From Microvirga sp. 3-52 (lineage in GTDB: Bacteria > Pseudomonadota > Alphaproteobacteria > Rhizobiales > Beijerinckiaceae): DNA of 64,000 nucleotides. The stretch lies in NCBI RefSeq assembly GCF_018383585.1, contig NZ_JAHAMK010000001.1, positions 361,018-425,017 on the forward strand, in the 5' to 3' direction. The notes beneath the pieces were generated by a model, which did not search any database, was not told the DNA's origin, and saw only the letters and a program-made list of their open reading frames with translations. Position 1 is the first letter of the stretch. Each line of letters begins with the position of its first letter. Shown here one piece after another: positions 25,322 to 33,520 of the stretch. Both the position numbers and the translations under genes were made by a program.

Positions 25322-27138
25322 GCCGATCGTCCTTTCACGATGACACCCGACCAGGGTGGAAGTTGAAGAGTCTTTTCATTCGCATCGATGGCCTGGCTCG
25401 ACCAGAGCACGCGAGCATCGTCCTCGATGTTCCGGTTCATCGGATTTCCGCTAAAATTCGCAACAAGGCGAAGGGTGCCGTCGGTAAAGGTCCAGGTCAC
25501 GTCGAGCGTGTCGTCCGGCGAGATCCGATAACGCGACCCGCGGTACCGGCTCTTGAGAAGAGGAACGATTTCGGTCCGCCGCAGATCGAGCAGGCGACGG
25601 GTCTGCGCCAAGACTTCACGATGGGGCGATCGATCGGTCTCCGACCAGTCGATCCTGGATTGCTCGAACGTCCTGCGATCCGTCGGATCCGGAATCTTCT
25701 GCGACATTTCCGGATCCGCGAAGGCCTTGAAGCGCTTGAACTCGCCGCGCCGTCCGTCCCGAACGGCTTTCGCAAGATCGGGATCGTTCTCGAAATCGAC
25801 GAAGAACTGGAACGGGGTCGATGCAGCCCATTCCTCACCCATGAAGAGCAGCGGGATCTGCGGAGAGAGAAGAAAGAGCGCTTGAGCGAGGGCAAGCCGC
25901 TCCGGTGGGATCAAATGAGACAGGCGGTCGCCGAAGGCGCGGTTGCCGACCTGATCATGATTCTGAAGGAAGGCTACGAAAGCCGTCGGCGGCAGGTGCC
26001 CGGACGGTTCTCCGCGAACGACGCCGTCCTTGTGCGGCGATGGATCCCCCTGATAGGCGAAGCCTTCGGCGAGCGCGCGCCCGAGGTGTTGGAGCGGCTT
26101 GTCGGCATAATCTTCGTAATATCCTTCGTTCTCGCCGGTCAGGAGGGCGTGCCAGGAATTGTGGATGTCGTCCGCCCACTGCGCCGTGTGAAGCTTCGGC
26201 TTCCGGTCGTTGTCGCGATTGATCCAGCGTGCCTGGTTTGCCTCGTTCTCCAGCACCAAATGAACATGGCGGTCGGGGATCGTCTGACGGATCCGGGTCG
26301 CCAGTTCCTCGATGAAGTGAGGCTTGCCGTCGTCGGTGATGGCGTGGACCGCGTCGAACCGCAGCCCGTCGAAGTGGTATTCCTCCAGCCAATAGAGCGC
26401 ATTGTGGAAGAAGAAGTCGCGCACCACGCGGCTGCCTTCACCATCCACATTGATCCCGGCGCCCCAGGGTGTCGGGTGGCGATCGGTAAAGAAGCTCTTG
26501 GCGTAGGCGTGAAGATAGTTTCCGGATGGGCCGAAGTGATTGTAGACCACATCGAGGAACATCATGAGGCCCAGCTCGTGCGCCCGCTCGACGAGACGCT
26601 TGAGATCCTCCGGGCTGCCATAGGCCGCGTCCGGGGCATAAGGCAGGACGCCGTCATAGCCCCAGTTCCGCCGGCCCGGAAACTCGCCGATCGGCATGAG
26701 TTCGATCGCGGTCACGCCCAGGTCTCGGTAACCGTCGAGCTTGTCCATCAGGCCCGCATAGGTCCCCTCCGGCGTAGCCGTGCCGACGTGAACTTCGCAG
26801 AGGACTGTTTCTTCCCATGGCCGGCCCTTCCAGGACAAATCGGACCATTCGTAGGATTGGGGATCGACCACGAGGCTGAGGTCGTGAACGTCGTCGGTCT
26901 GAAAGCGAGACGCGGGATCGGGCACGACGAGATTGCCGTCGATCTTGTAACCGTACCGGCTTCCGGCTCGCGCCACCTGTGACACATGGCGGTACCATCC
27001 GCCGTGATCTGCGTTCAGCAGGCGCTCGTCACCATCGAGCACAAGGCTTACCTCGCGCGCCGTCGGTGCCCATAAGGCAAAGCGAACGCCATCGGAGGTT
27101 ATCTCAGCCCCAAAGGGCATAGAGTGAACGCGCCGCAT
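25318..27138 (-). CDS. treZ: Malto-oligosyltrehalose trehalohydrolase TreZ
   Basis: Cleaves the maltosyltrehalose end made by TreY to release trehalose. The 606-residue length fits the family. Features: N-terminal beta-domain (GVRFALWAPTAREVSLVLDG), barrel motifs DVVYNHFGPSGNY, nucleophile Asp in DGLRFDAVHAI (about residue 261), Glu in HLVLENEANQA (about 296) and FLQNHDQVGNRAFG (about 393). The start ATG at 27138 is chosen because a consensus EcfG-type promoter (27174-27198) lies just upstream; the longer open frame to 27249 would begin upstream of that promoter. Its stop overlaps the start of malQ-treY by 4 bases. Confidence 0.95.
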   Translation of the reverse strand: MRRVHSMPFGAEITSDGVRFALWAPTAREVSLVLDGDERLLNADHGGWYRHVSQVARAGSRYGYKIDGNLVVPDPASRFQTDDVHDLSLVVDPQSYEWSDLSWKGRPWEETVLCEVHVGTATPEGTYAGLMDKLDGYRDLGVTAIELMPIGEFPGRRNWGYDGVLPYAPDAAYGSPEDLKRLVERAHELGLMMFLDVVYNHFGPSGNYLHAYAKSFFTDRHPTPWGAGINVDGEGSRVVRDFFFHNALYWLEEYHFDGLRFDAVHAITDDGKPHFIEELATRIRQTIPDRHVHLVLENEANQARWINRDNDRKPKLHTAQWADDIHNSWHALLTGENEGYYEDYADKPLQHLGRALAEGFAYQGDPSPHKDGVVRGEPSGHLPPTAFVAFLQNHDQVGNRAFGDRLSHLIPPERLALAQALFLLSPQIPLLFMGEEWAASTPFQFFVDFENDPDLAKAVRDGRRGEFKRFKAFADPEMSQKIPDPTDRRTFEQSRIDWSETDRSPHREVLAQTRRLLDLRRTEIVPLLKSRYRGSRYRISPDDTLDVTWTFTDGTLRLVANFSGNPMNRNIEDDARVLWSSQAIDANEKTLQLPPWSGVIVKGRSA

Positions 27139-27173
27139 CGGATCCCCGGAAATCATGAAGGAAAGCACTTGCG

Positions 27174-27198
27174 AACGAGCATGTTGAGGCAATGTTCC
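27174..27198 (-). promoter_or_regulatory. EcfG-type (general stress response) promoter of treZ
   Basis: On the minus strand GGAAC (27198-27194), 16 bases, then CGTT (27177-27174): an exact match to the alphaproteobacterial EcfG consensus GGAAC-N16/17-CGTT. The expected transcript start is about 30 bases upstream of the treZ ATG at 27138. Confidence 0.65.
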
Positions 27199-27291
27199 AG
27201 GCTGGTTCAAAAAAACAGCCAAGCTCGGATCCGATGCGAGGATAGCCATGCAATTGCGGAATGGCAGCTCCGGCCGTCTGAGTTAGTCAGA

Positions 27292-27306
27292 AATTTTCCG
27301 AAAATT
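27292..27306. promoter_or_regulatory. AT-rich palindrome in the treZ/glgA2 divergent region
   Basis: AATTTTC-C-GAAAATT is a perfect 7-bp inverted repeat around one base, sitting just upstream of the candidate glgA2 promoter. It could be an operator. No cognate regulator is encoded nearby. Confidence 0.25.
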
Positions 27307-27310
27307 CTGT

Positions 27311-27336
27311 GGAACCTATTCGGGACCGAGAGAGTT
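27311..27336 (+). promoter_or_regulatory. Candidate EcfG-type promoter of the second glgA
   Basis: GGAAC (27311-27315), 17 bases, then AGTT (27333-27336). It fits the EcfG consensus except the first -10 base. It faces away from the treZ promoter, so both divergent genes may respond to the same stress factor. Confidence 0.4.
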
Positions 27337-27424
27337 AGACAGCGCGACTGCCTATGGCGCGGGGGGTCGCTGGGGATCGCGCCGCTGAGCGAACATGCTG
27401 GAATCATTGCACCTGGAGGCCAAT

Positions 27425-28921
27425 GTGGCTCTCCCGACGGCGGCGCATGCCGAATTGAAGGACAACGTCCAGCCGTCGATTTCCGTCAGACGACGTCAGT
27501 CCATCCTTTTCGTCACCTCCGAGATCGCCGATTACATCAAGGCCGGGGGCCTCGGCGAGGTTTCCGCCGCCCTGCCGCGGGCGCTGCGCCACCATTACGA
27601 CGTGCGCATTCTGATCCCGGGCTATCGCCAGGTTCTGTCGCAGATCGGACCTGTCGAGGAGATTGCGCGCCTGCCGGCCTCCTTCGGGATTCCCGCCTGC
27701 GGCCTGGGGCGCGGGACGACGCAGGATGGCTTGACGGTTTACGTTCTGCTCTGCCCTGAACTCTATGATCGCGATGGTTCGCCTTATGTCGACGGCTTCG
27801 GCGCGGACTGGAGCGACAACGATATCCGCTTCGCACGCCTCGGCCTGGCCGCCGCCGACATCGCCTGCGGCAACGGCGACCATCTGTGGCGCGCCGATCT
27901 CTTGCATCTCAACGATTGGCCGTCGGGGCTCGCATCGGCTTATCTTGCTTGGCGCGGTCAGCATATCCCGACGATCCTGACCATTCACAACCTTGCCTAC
28001 CAGGGAAACTTCGATCGCAGCCGGCTGTCCCATCTCGGAATTCCCGATGCTGCCTTTCAGATCAACGGCGTCGAGTTCTATGGCAAGCTCTCCTTCCTGA
28101 AGGCGGGCATTTATTACTCGTCCCATATCACGACCGTCAGCTCCACCTACGCCCAGGAGATCACCCGGCCGGAATTCGGCTGCGGCCTCGACGGGCTGCT
28201 CCGGACCTGTGCGGAACAGGGACGGCTGGACGGCATCATCAACGGCATCGACGAAAGCTGGGATCCGAGCACGGATCCCTATCTGGTGAGCCCGTTCTCC
28301 GCGGAGAATTGCCGCGGCAAGCGCGCCAATGCCAATAATGTGCGCGACAATTTCGGGCTTGCGCTGTCGAACGGGCCGCTTTTCGCCGTGGTATCGCGTC
28401 TCGTCCATCAGAAGGGTGTCGACCTTGCCATTTCGGCGGCGGAAACCATCGTGTCGCAGGGCGGGCAGATCGCCGTCATCGGTCAGGGCGAGCCCCGCTT
28501 CGAGGCGGAGCTTCAGGCGCTCACCCGCCGTCATCCGGGTTCCGTCGGCGTGAAGATCGGCTATGACGAGGGAGACGCGCGGCGCATGTATGCGGGCAGC
28601 GACTTCCTGCTCATGCCCTCGCGCTTCGAGCCCTGCGGCCTGAGCCAGATGTATGCGCAGCGGTTCGGCTCGCTGCCGATCGCGCACAGGACGGGTGGTC
28701 TTGCCGACACCATCGAGGACGGCGTCAACGGGTTCCTGTTCGGAGAGCCTTCGCTCAACCGCTTCAAGGACGCCATCAGGCGCGGGCTCGACGCGTTCCG
28801 CTCACGTCCCCGTCTTACGGCCATGCGCCGGGCGGCGATGCAGCGGCCGCACGGGTGGGATCGTTCCGCGTCACGCTATCAGGAAGTCTACGAGCGGGCG
28901 CGCCGGGCCGCGTTCACGTGA
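27425..28921 (+). CDS. glgA: Glycogen synthase GlgA (second copy)
   Basis: A second GT5 glycogen/starch synthase of 498 residues, clearly different from the copy at 13930. It has the ADP-glucose motif KAGGLGEVSAALPRALR, DLLHLNDWPSGLASAYLAW, LTIHNLAYQGNF, VSRLVHQKGVDLA and RFEPCGLSQMYAQRFGSLPI, so it should be active. The start GTG at 27425 is chosen because GGAGG (27415-27419) lies 5 bases upstream; an in-frame ATG at 27395 without a ribosome binding site would add 10 residues. It is divergent from treZ-malQ/treY and preceded by a GGAAC-N17-AGTT motif. It may serve a stress-specific glucan pool; that is inference. Confidence 0.93.
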   Translation: MALPTAAHAELKDNVQPSISVRRRQSILFVTSEIADYIKAGGLGEVSAALPRALRHHYDVRILIPGYRQVLSQIGPVEEIARLPASFGIPACGLGRGTTQDGLTVYVLLCPELYDRDGSPYVDGFGADWSDNDIRFARLGLAAADIACGNGDHLWRADLLHLNDWPSGLASAYLAWRGQHIPTILTIHNLAYQGNFDRSRLSHLGIPDAAFQINGVEFYGKLSFLKAGIYYSSHITTVSSTYAQEITRPEFGCGLDGLLRTCAEQGRLDGIINGIDESWDPSTDPYLVSPFSAENCRGKRANANNVRDNFGLALSNGPLFAVVSRLVHQKGVDLAISAAETIVSQGGQIAVIGQGEPRFEAELQALTRRHPGSVGVKIGYDEGDARRMYAGSDFLLMPSRFEPCGLSQMYAQRFGSLPIAHRTGGLADTIEDGVNGFLFGEPSLNRFKDAIRRGLDAFRSRPRLTAMRRAAMQRPHGWDRSASRYQEVYERARRAAFT

Positions 28922-29196
28922 TCTTTCGGCACTCTGACGACACGGCATTCGGGAGCAAAATTCACCAGACTTGATCCGGTCGCCCCGGCCGCTTTTCCGG
29001 AGTGGTGCAGAGTGAGAGTTGAAGCAAAGCCGACGAAGATGCGCCAATTGTAGAGGAGCATCGGCGCCTGACTGCCCGATTCTGTTCGCCCTCGCTCCCC
29101 AGGCAGGCGGGCCTTGACCGGCGCGGCCTCACGCGAGACATGCATTCGCTGCGGACGAGAAGTACGCATCGGCTTCGAAGGCACGTGAGGCAGATG

Positions 29197-30042
29197 TCAG
29201 GGGCCGTTCGGAAGTGTAATCCCCACATGACCGCTGCGCGCGATGGCGTCCCGGACGAACCCGGTTCGGACACCCTCCCGTGCGAACGCCTCCAGGCAGG
29301 CCAACGCGGCGGGCCGGCCTTTCTGAAGTGAGAGGGCTACGGGTTGTGCTGCGAAGTTCTCGTCCAGACTACGGTGGCCCGGCAGCAGCTTCAGGCGGCC
29401 GGGCACGTTCCAGCGCGCAAGCGCCATCACGTCGGCATTCCCCGATCGCACGAGCTCAATGGACGCCTGCTCGTTCTCCGCCCGGATCAGCTCAGCGTGC
29501 CGTATGATGTTGGTCAGATAGAGATCGGTGGGGTTGTTCTTGACCACTGCAATGCGCGTGCCGGAACGATCGGCGTCAGCAGCGACGCGAATGTCTGACC
29601 CGGCCGGAACAAGGTAGGTGGCCTCGTCCAGCATGACGGTGGGGGAGTAGTCGAAAAGTGCGCGGCGCTCGGGCGTGACAACGCTGATCGCGATGTCCCA
29701 CTCACCTGCGCGACCCTTCTCGATCAAACTCGACAGGTTGGAATGGGGCAACGGTGTCAGTGTGAGGCCGAGTTGTTTGCCGAGAGCGGTCCCGAGTTCG
29801 ATGGCAAGGCCCTGAAGCCGGTCGCTTCCCGGATCGCGGGTCGCCCAGAGACCCACCAGCGCGAAGCCGAGCCGCAACGATCCTGTCGGGGCAACCTCCA
29901 TCCGAGCCGCCGGGTTGGCACATGCCGAAAGCGGCGGGAGCTTCCCCGTGCCTTGTGCGCCGACCGGGCCGACCAGCGCAAGCAAGATCGCCACGACAGT
30001 GCTTGGGAGATACCGGAATGGATGTTGGGGTGTTCGCCACAT
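29197..30042 (-). CDS. Periplasmic solute-binding protein, family 3 (amino-acid type)
   Basis: A 281-residue secreted protein with a signal peptide (YLPSTVVAILLALVGPVGAQG, cleavage near residue 30) and a bilobed transporter substrate-binding domain: GLAIELGTALGKQLGLTLT, SLIEKGRAGEWDIAISVVTPE and FDYSPTVMLDEATYLVPAG, as in polar amino-acid ABC receptors. No permease or ATPase gene is adjacent, so it is an orphan receptor here, or part of a signalling system. It ends 275 bases from the convergent glgA2; that gap contains no gene. The ligand is unknown. Confidence 0.8.
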   Translation of the reverse strand: MWRTPQHPFRYLPSTVVAILLALVGPVGAQGTGKLPPLSACANPAARMEVAPTGSLRLGFALVGLWATRDPGSDRLQGLAIELGTALGKQLGLTLTPLPHSNLSSLIEKGRAGEWDIAISVVTPERRALFDYSPTVMLDEATYLVPAGSDIRVAADADRSGTRIAVVKNNPTDLYLTNIIRHAELIRAENEQASIELVRSGNADVMALARWNVPGRLKLLPGHRSLDENFAAQPVALSLQKGRPAALACLEAFAREGVRTGFVRDAIARSGHVGITLPNGP

Positions 30043-30504
30043 GGCCGCACCTGTCCCGATTAGGCGGTCGTTTTATACCATGTTCGCGGATCCCTGTCCT
30101 TGCTGTTACCTCGTTCTCCTATTCCGATGGCTGCTCTGGAGCAGAATGCATTTCCCGTCAGTCAGTTATTCGAGGTGTGACGGATTCTGCCACCGAATGC
30201 CCTGACGACGGCGAGAATGGCCTGAACGCACGTCGGGCCATTCTCGCTCGCGCATGGGCTGACCCGAAGGGCCGCGCCAGCGAAAAGCGGATCCGGTTTC
30301 CGCGAAGAACGATGCGCTCTTCAAAAAAGTGGGTCCGCTTTTGGGTCCGATGCTCCAAGGCGCAAAAGTGATCTCCGGCGCCATGTTGTTGCAGCCCTAT
30401 TCTTGAGCCTGTGCCGCTTTTTCAGGCAGATCGCGTGTGATCCTAGTCCCGCCGCCGAGACGATGGGCTTCCGGACACTCTGAAGCATCCGGGATCAATC
30501 GCAC
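30043..30504. other. Intergenic region upstream of urtA
   Basis: About 460 bases between the divergent solute-binding protein gene and the urtA promoter. The open frames here have no ribosome binding site or recognisable protein. It holds a dispersed repeat at 30281-30355. I looked for NtrC-type dyads (GCACC...GGTGC) upstream of the sigma-54 promoter and saw no clear one. Confidence 0.5.
30281..30355. repeat. Dispersed intergenic inverted-repeat element (copy 2)
   Basis: Contains the CGAAAAGCGGATCC, TTTCCGCG and CGATGCGCT blocks and then AAAAAGTGGGTCCGCTTTTGGG followed by TCCGATGCTCC. These are the same two modules as in 15379-15490, in the opposite relative arrangement. It lies between divergent genes here, so its role is not only termination of convergent genes. 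Confidence 0.55.
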
Positions 30505-30519
30505 TGGCATGGTTCTTGC
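30505..30519 (+). promoter_or_regulatory. Sigma-54 (RpoN) promoter of the urt-ure operon
   Basis: TGGCATG-GTTC-TTGC matches the -24/-12 consensus TGGCAYG-N4-TTGC, with GG (30506-30507) and GC (30518-30519) exactly 10 bases apart. The transcript would start near 30531, about 40 bases before the urtA ATG at 30570. It is consistent with NtrC-dependent nitrogen control of urea use. Confidence 0.75.
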
Positions 30520-30569
30520 CTCATCACCCGACGCTGCACCTGAAACAGGGCAGCCAAGGGAGAGGATCC

Positions 30570-31859
30570 ATGTCGATGTTGAATATGACCCGCAGACACC
30601 TGATGGCGCTGGCCTCCGCCGCGCTGGTTTCCGGCGCCGTGATGGGAACGGCGCAAGCGCAGGAGACGATCAAGGTCGGTGTTCTGCACTCCTTGTCCGG
30701 CACGATGGCGATCAGCGAGACGACGCTGAAGGATGTCATGCTGATGCTCATCGAGGAGCAGAACACGAAGGGTGGTCTGCTCGGCAAGAAGCTCGAAGCG
30801 GTCGTCGTCGATCCGGCTTCCAACTGGCCTCTCTTCGCCGAGAAGGCACGCGAGCTGATCAGTCAGAGCAAAGTCTCGGCCGTGTTCGGATGCTGGACTT
30901 CCGTGTCCCGGAAGTCCGTGCTGCCGGTGTTCAAGGAACTCAACAGCGTTCTCTTCTACCCGGTGCAGTATGAGGGTGAAGAGAGCGAGCGGAATGTGTT
31001 CTACACGGGCGCGGCTCCGAACCAGCAGGCCATCCCGGCCGTCGATTATCTCGCCAAGGAAGAGAAGGTCGAGCGCTGGGTTCTAGCCGGCACCGACTAC
31101 GTCTATCCGCGTACGACCAACAAGATTCTCGAAGCCTATCTGAAGTCCAAGGGCGTGAAGTCCGAGGACATCATGATCAACTACACGCCGTTCGGCCACG
31201 CCGATTGGCAGACCATCGTGGCCGACATCAAGAAGTTCGGCTCGGCCGGCAAGAAGACCGCGGTGGTCTCCACCATCAACGGCGATGCCAACGTGCCGTT
31301 CTACAAGGAACTCGCCAACCAGGGCGTGAAGGCGACCGACATTCCGGTCGTGGCCTTCTCCGTCGGCGAGGAGGAGCTTGCGGGTATCGACACGAAGCCT
31401 CTCGTCGGACACCTGGCCGCCTGGAACTACTTCCAGTCCGTCGACACGCCCGACAACAAGGCGTTCATCGAGAAGTGGAAGACCTTCACCAAGAACGACA
31501 AGCGCGTCACCAACGACCCCATGGAAGCTCATGTGATCGGCTTCAACATGTGGGTCAAGGCAGTGGAGAAGGCCGGCTCTACGGATCCGGACAAGGTGAT
31601 CGACGCCATCGTTGGCGTCGAGGTTCCGAACCTGACGGGCGGCGTCTCCAAGATGCTCCCGAACCACCACATCACCAAGCCGGTTCTCATCGGCGAGATC
31701 AAGGAGGACGGACAATTCGACACGGTGTCTCAGACCGACGCGCTCGTTCCGGGCGATGCCTGGTCCAAGTATCTCGACGGATCCAAGGATCTGATTGCCG
31801 ACTGGAAGGATCTCAAGTGCGGCAACTACAACACCGCGACGAAGAAGTGCGGCGCCTGA
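30570..31859 (+). CDS. urtA: Urea ABC transporter substrate-binding protein UrtA
   Basis: High-affinity periplasmic receptor of the UrtABCDE urea transporter. The 429-residue protein has an N-terminal export signal with twin arginines (MTRRHLMALASAALVSGAVM, ending at AQAQE) and a Peripla_BP_5 fold: IKVGVLHSLSGTMAISE, FGCWTSVSRKSVLPVFKE and LFYPVQYEGEE are characteristic of UrtA/AmiC-type receptors. The start ATG at 30570 follows GGGAGAGG; longer in-frame extensions start within the sigma-54 promoter and are rejected. It is the first gene of a collinear unit extending to ureJ, and is followed by a strong hairpin. Confidence 0.96.
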   Translation: MSMLNMTRRHLMALASAALVSGAVMGTAQAQETIKVGVLHSLSGTMAISETTLKDVMLMLIEEQNTKGGLLGKKLEAVVVDPASNWPLFAEKARELISQSKVSAVFGCWTSVSRKSVLPVFKELNSVLFYPVQYEGEESERNVFYTGAAPNQQAIPAVDYLAKEEKVERWVLAGTDYVYPRTTNKILEAYLKSKGVKSEDIMINYTPFGHADWQTIVADIKKFGSAGKKTAVVSTINGDANVPFYKELANQGVKATDIPVVAFSVGEEELAGIDTKPLVGHLAAWNYFQSVDTPDNKAFIEKWKTFTKNDKRVTNDPMEAHVIGFNMWVKAVEKAGSTDPDKVIDAIVGVEVPNLTGGVSKMLPNHHITKPVLIGEIKEDGQFDTVSQTDALVPGDAWSKYLDGSKDLIADWKDLKCGNYNTATKKCGA

Positions 31860-31877
31860 TCTGAGCGCCTGATGCAA

Positions 31878-31903
31878 CGAGGGCGGCCCTGCGGCCGTCC
31901 TCG
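31878..31903 (+). terminator. Stem-loop between urtA and urtB
   Basis: CGAGGGCGGCC (31878-31888) and GGCCGTCCTCG (31893-31903) form an 11-bp stem with one G-U pair and a 4-base loop, 18 bases after the urtA stop. With no T-tract it is more likely to stabilise the urtA message or attenuate read-through, so that the receptor is made in excess of the permease. Confidence 0.55.
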
Positions 31904-31930
31904 CCTTGTCCTCCGATTGAAGTTGATTGC

Positions 31931-33520
31931 ATGACCAGCTTGCGCACCTTCCTGCAGGCCTTCGTCCTGCTCGTCGGAATGGCAGCCGCGGCGGTAGCCG
32001 GTCCCTATGAGGACGCTCTGCCCAGGTTCGCCGCCGACAGCTATGCCGACACCGAGGCCGCCATCGGGGCCGTGGCAGGCAGCGGCCATGGACAATCATT
32101 GAGCCTCGTCGAAGCTCTGCGCGACGAACGACTGATGATCGCCGCAGGGCAGGTCTATATCCGCGATGCTGCCGGCAAATTCGTCGATGCCGCAACCGGG
32201 CAGGCGGTCGAGCCTCCGGCCGGCGCAAAGCCCGTACGGGTCAACAACCGCGTTCGCCGCGCCATCGAGGCGGCTCTCGGCAGCATGACCTTGCTCAGCA
32301 CCGATGCCGGAACACGCCTCGATGCAGCCCGGGCGGTTTTCCGCTCGCGCGACGCGGCAGCTCTTCCGGCGCTCGAGAAGGCCATCGCGCAGGAGAGCGA
32401 CGCCGACTTGCGGAATGCCCTCGAGAGCGCACGTGCCGCGATCGTTTTGAGCAAACCGGATGCCTCATCGTCGCAGAAGCTGGCAGCCATCGAAATCCTT
32501 CACGCACGCGGCGATCAGGATGCGCTGGCTCTGCTCTCTTCGCTACCGCCCGGAACGTCGGCGGATGTGTCGGAGGCTGCAGCCAAGGCGGCCGAGGGCA
32601 TTCGCTCGCGGCTGGCGCTCTGGAGTGCCGTTCAGAATGTCTGGTACGGTGTCTCCCTCGGCTCCGTCCTGCTGCTGGCGGCCATCGGCCTGTCGATCAC
32701 CTTCGGCACCATGGGCGTCATCAATATGGCCCATGGTGAGATGGTCATGATCGGAGCCTATGCTACCTTCCTGGTGCAGGAAGTGATCCGGACCCATGCG
32801 CCCGGTCTTTTCGGCGCCTCCCTGTTCATCGCGCTGCCGCTCGCGTTCCTCGTGGCCGGCCTGATCGGCATTCTCATCGAGCGCACGGTCATCCGCTTCC
32901 TCTACGGGCGGCCGCTCGAGACGCTTCTCGCCACCTGGGGCATATCCCTCATCCTGCAGCAGGGGGTGCGCACGATCTTCGGCCCGACCAACCGCGAGGT
33001 CGGCACGCCGGCCTGGATGAGCGGGGCCCTGGAGCTCGGCGGCTTGAGCCTCACCTATAACCGTATCGCCATCGTCGTTTTCGCCTTCGCGGTCTTCGCG
33101 ACCCTGCTTCTCGTGCTGCGGTACACATCGCTTGGGCTGTATGTTCGCGCCGTCACGCAGAACCGGCGCATGGCGGGCTCCATGGGAATCCGGACCAACC
33201 GCATCGACGCGCTGGCCTTCGGGCTCGGATCGGGGGTGGCCGGGATCGCCGGCGTGGCGCTCTCGCAGATCGACAATGTCAGCCCCAATCTCGGGCAGGG
33301 ATACATCATCGACAGCTTCATGGTGGTGGTGTTCGGCGGCGTCGGCAATCTCTGGGGCACGCTGGTGGGCGCCATGACGCTCGGCGTCGCCAACAAGCTG
33401 CTCGAGCCCTATGCGGGCGCGGTGCTCGGCAAGATCGTGCTGCTCGTCGCGATCATTCTTTTCATCCAAAGGCGTCCGCGCGGTCTCTTCGCGCTCAAAG
33501 GCAGGGCGGTCGAAGCATGA
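31931..33520 (+). CDS. urtB: Urea ABC transporter permease UrtB
   Basis: Inner-membrane permease (LivH type). The 529-residue length is normal for UrtB, which carries an extra N-terminal part: a signal peptide (MTSLRTFLQAFVLLVGMAAAAVAG), a soluble ~200-residue helical region (to about 235), and then the membrane domain with GSVLLLAAIGLSITFGTMGVINMAHGEMVMIGAY and later GVGNLWGTLVGAMTLGVANK. It pairs with UrtC to form the translocation pore. The gene follows the urtA hairpin by 27 bases and its stop overlaps the urtC start by 4 bases. Confidence 0.96.
   Translation: MTSLRTFLQAFVLLVGMAAAAVAGPYEDALPRFAADSYADTEAAIGAVAGSGHGQSLSLVEALRDERLMIAAGQVYIRDAAGKFVDAATGQAVEPPAGAKPVRVNNRVRRAIEAALGSMTLLSTDAGTRLDAARAVFRSRDAAALPALEKAIAQESDADLRNALESARAAIVLSKPDASSSQKLAAIEILHARGDQDALALLSSLPPGTSADVSEAAAKAAEGIRSRLALWSAVQNVWYGVSLGSVLLLAAIGLSITFGTMGVINMAHGEMVMIGAYATFLVQEVIRTHAPGLFGASLFIALPLAFLVAGLIGILIERTVIRFLYGRPLETLLATWGISLILQQGVRTIFGPTNREVGTPAWMSGALELGGLSLTYNRIAIVVFAFAVFATLLLVLRYTSLGLYVRAVTQNRRMAGSMGIRTNRIDALAFGLGSGVAGIAGVALSQIDNVSPNLGQGYIIDSFMVVVFGGVGNLWGTLVGAMTLGVANKLLEPYAGAVLGKIVLLVAIILFIQRRPRGLFALKGRAVEA

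Noticed and set aside
27139..27249. Longer form of TreZ starting at 27249
   Set aside because: It begins upstream of the consensus EcfG promoter, and the extra residues do not resemble the TreZ N-terminus.
30516..30569. Upstream in-frame extension of urtA
   Set aside because: It begins within the -12 element of the sigma-54 promoter, so it could not be transcribed from it; the ATG at 30570 has a strong ribosome binding site.
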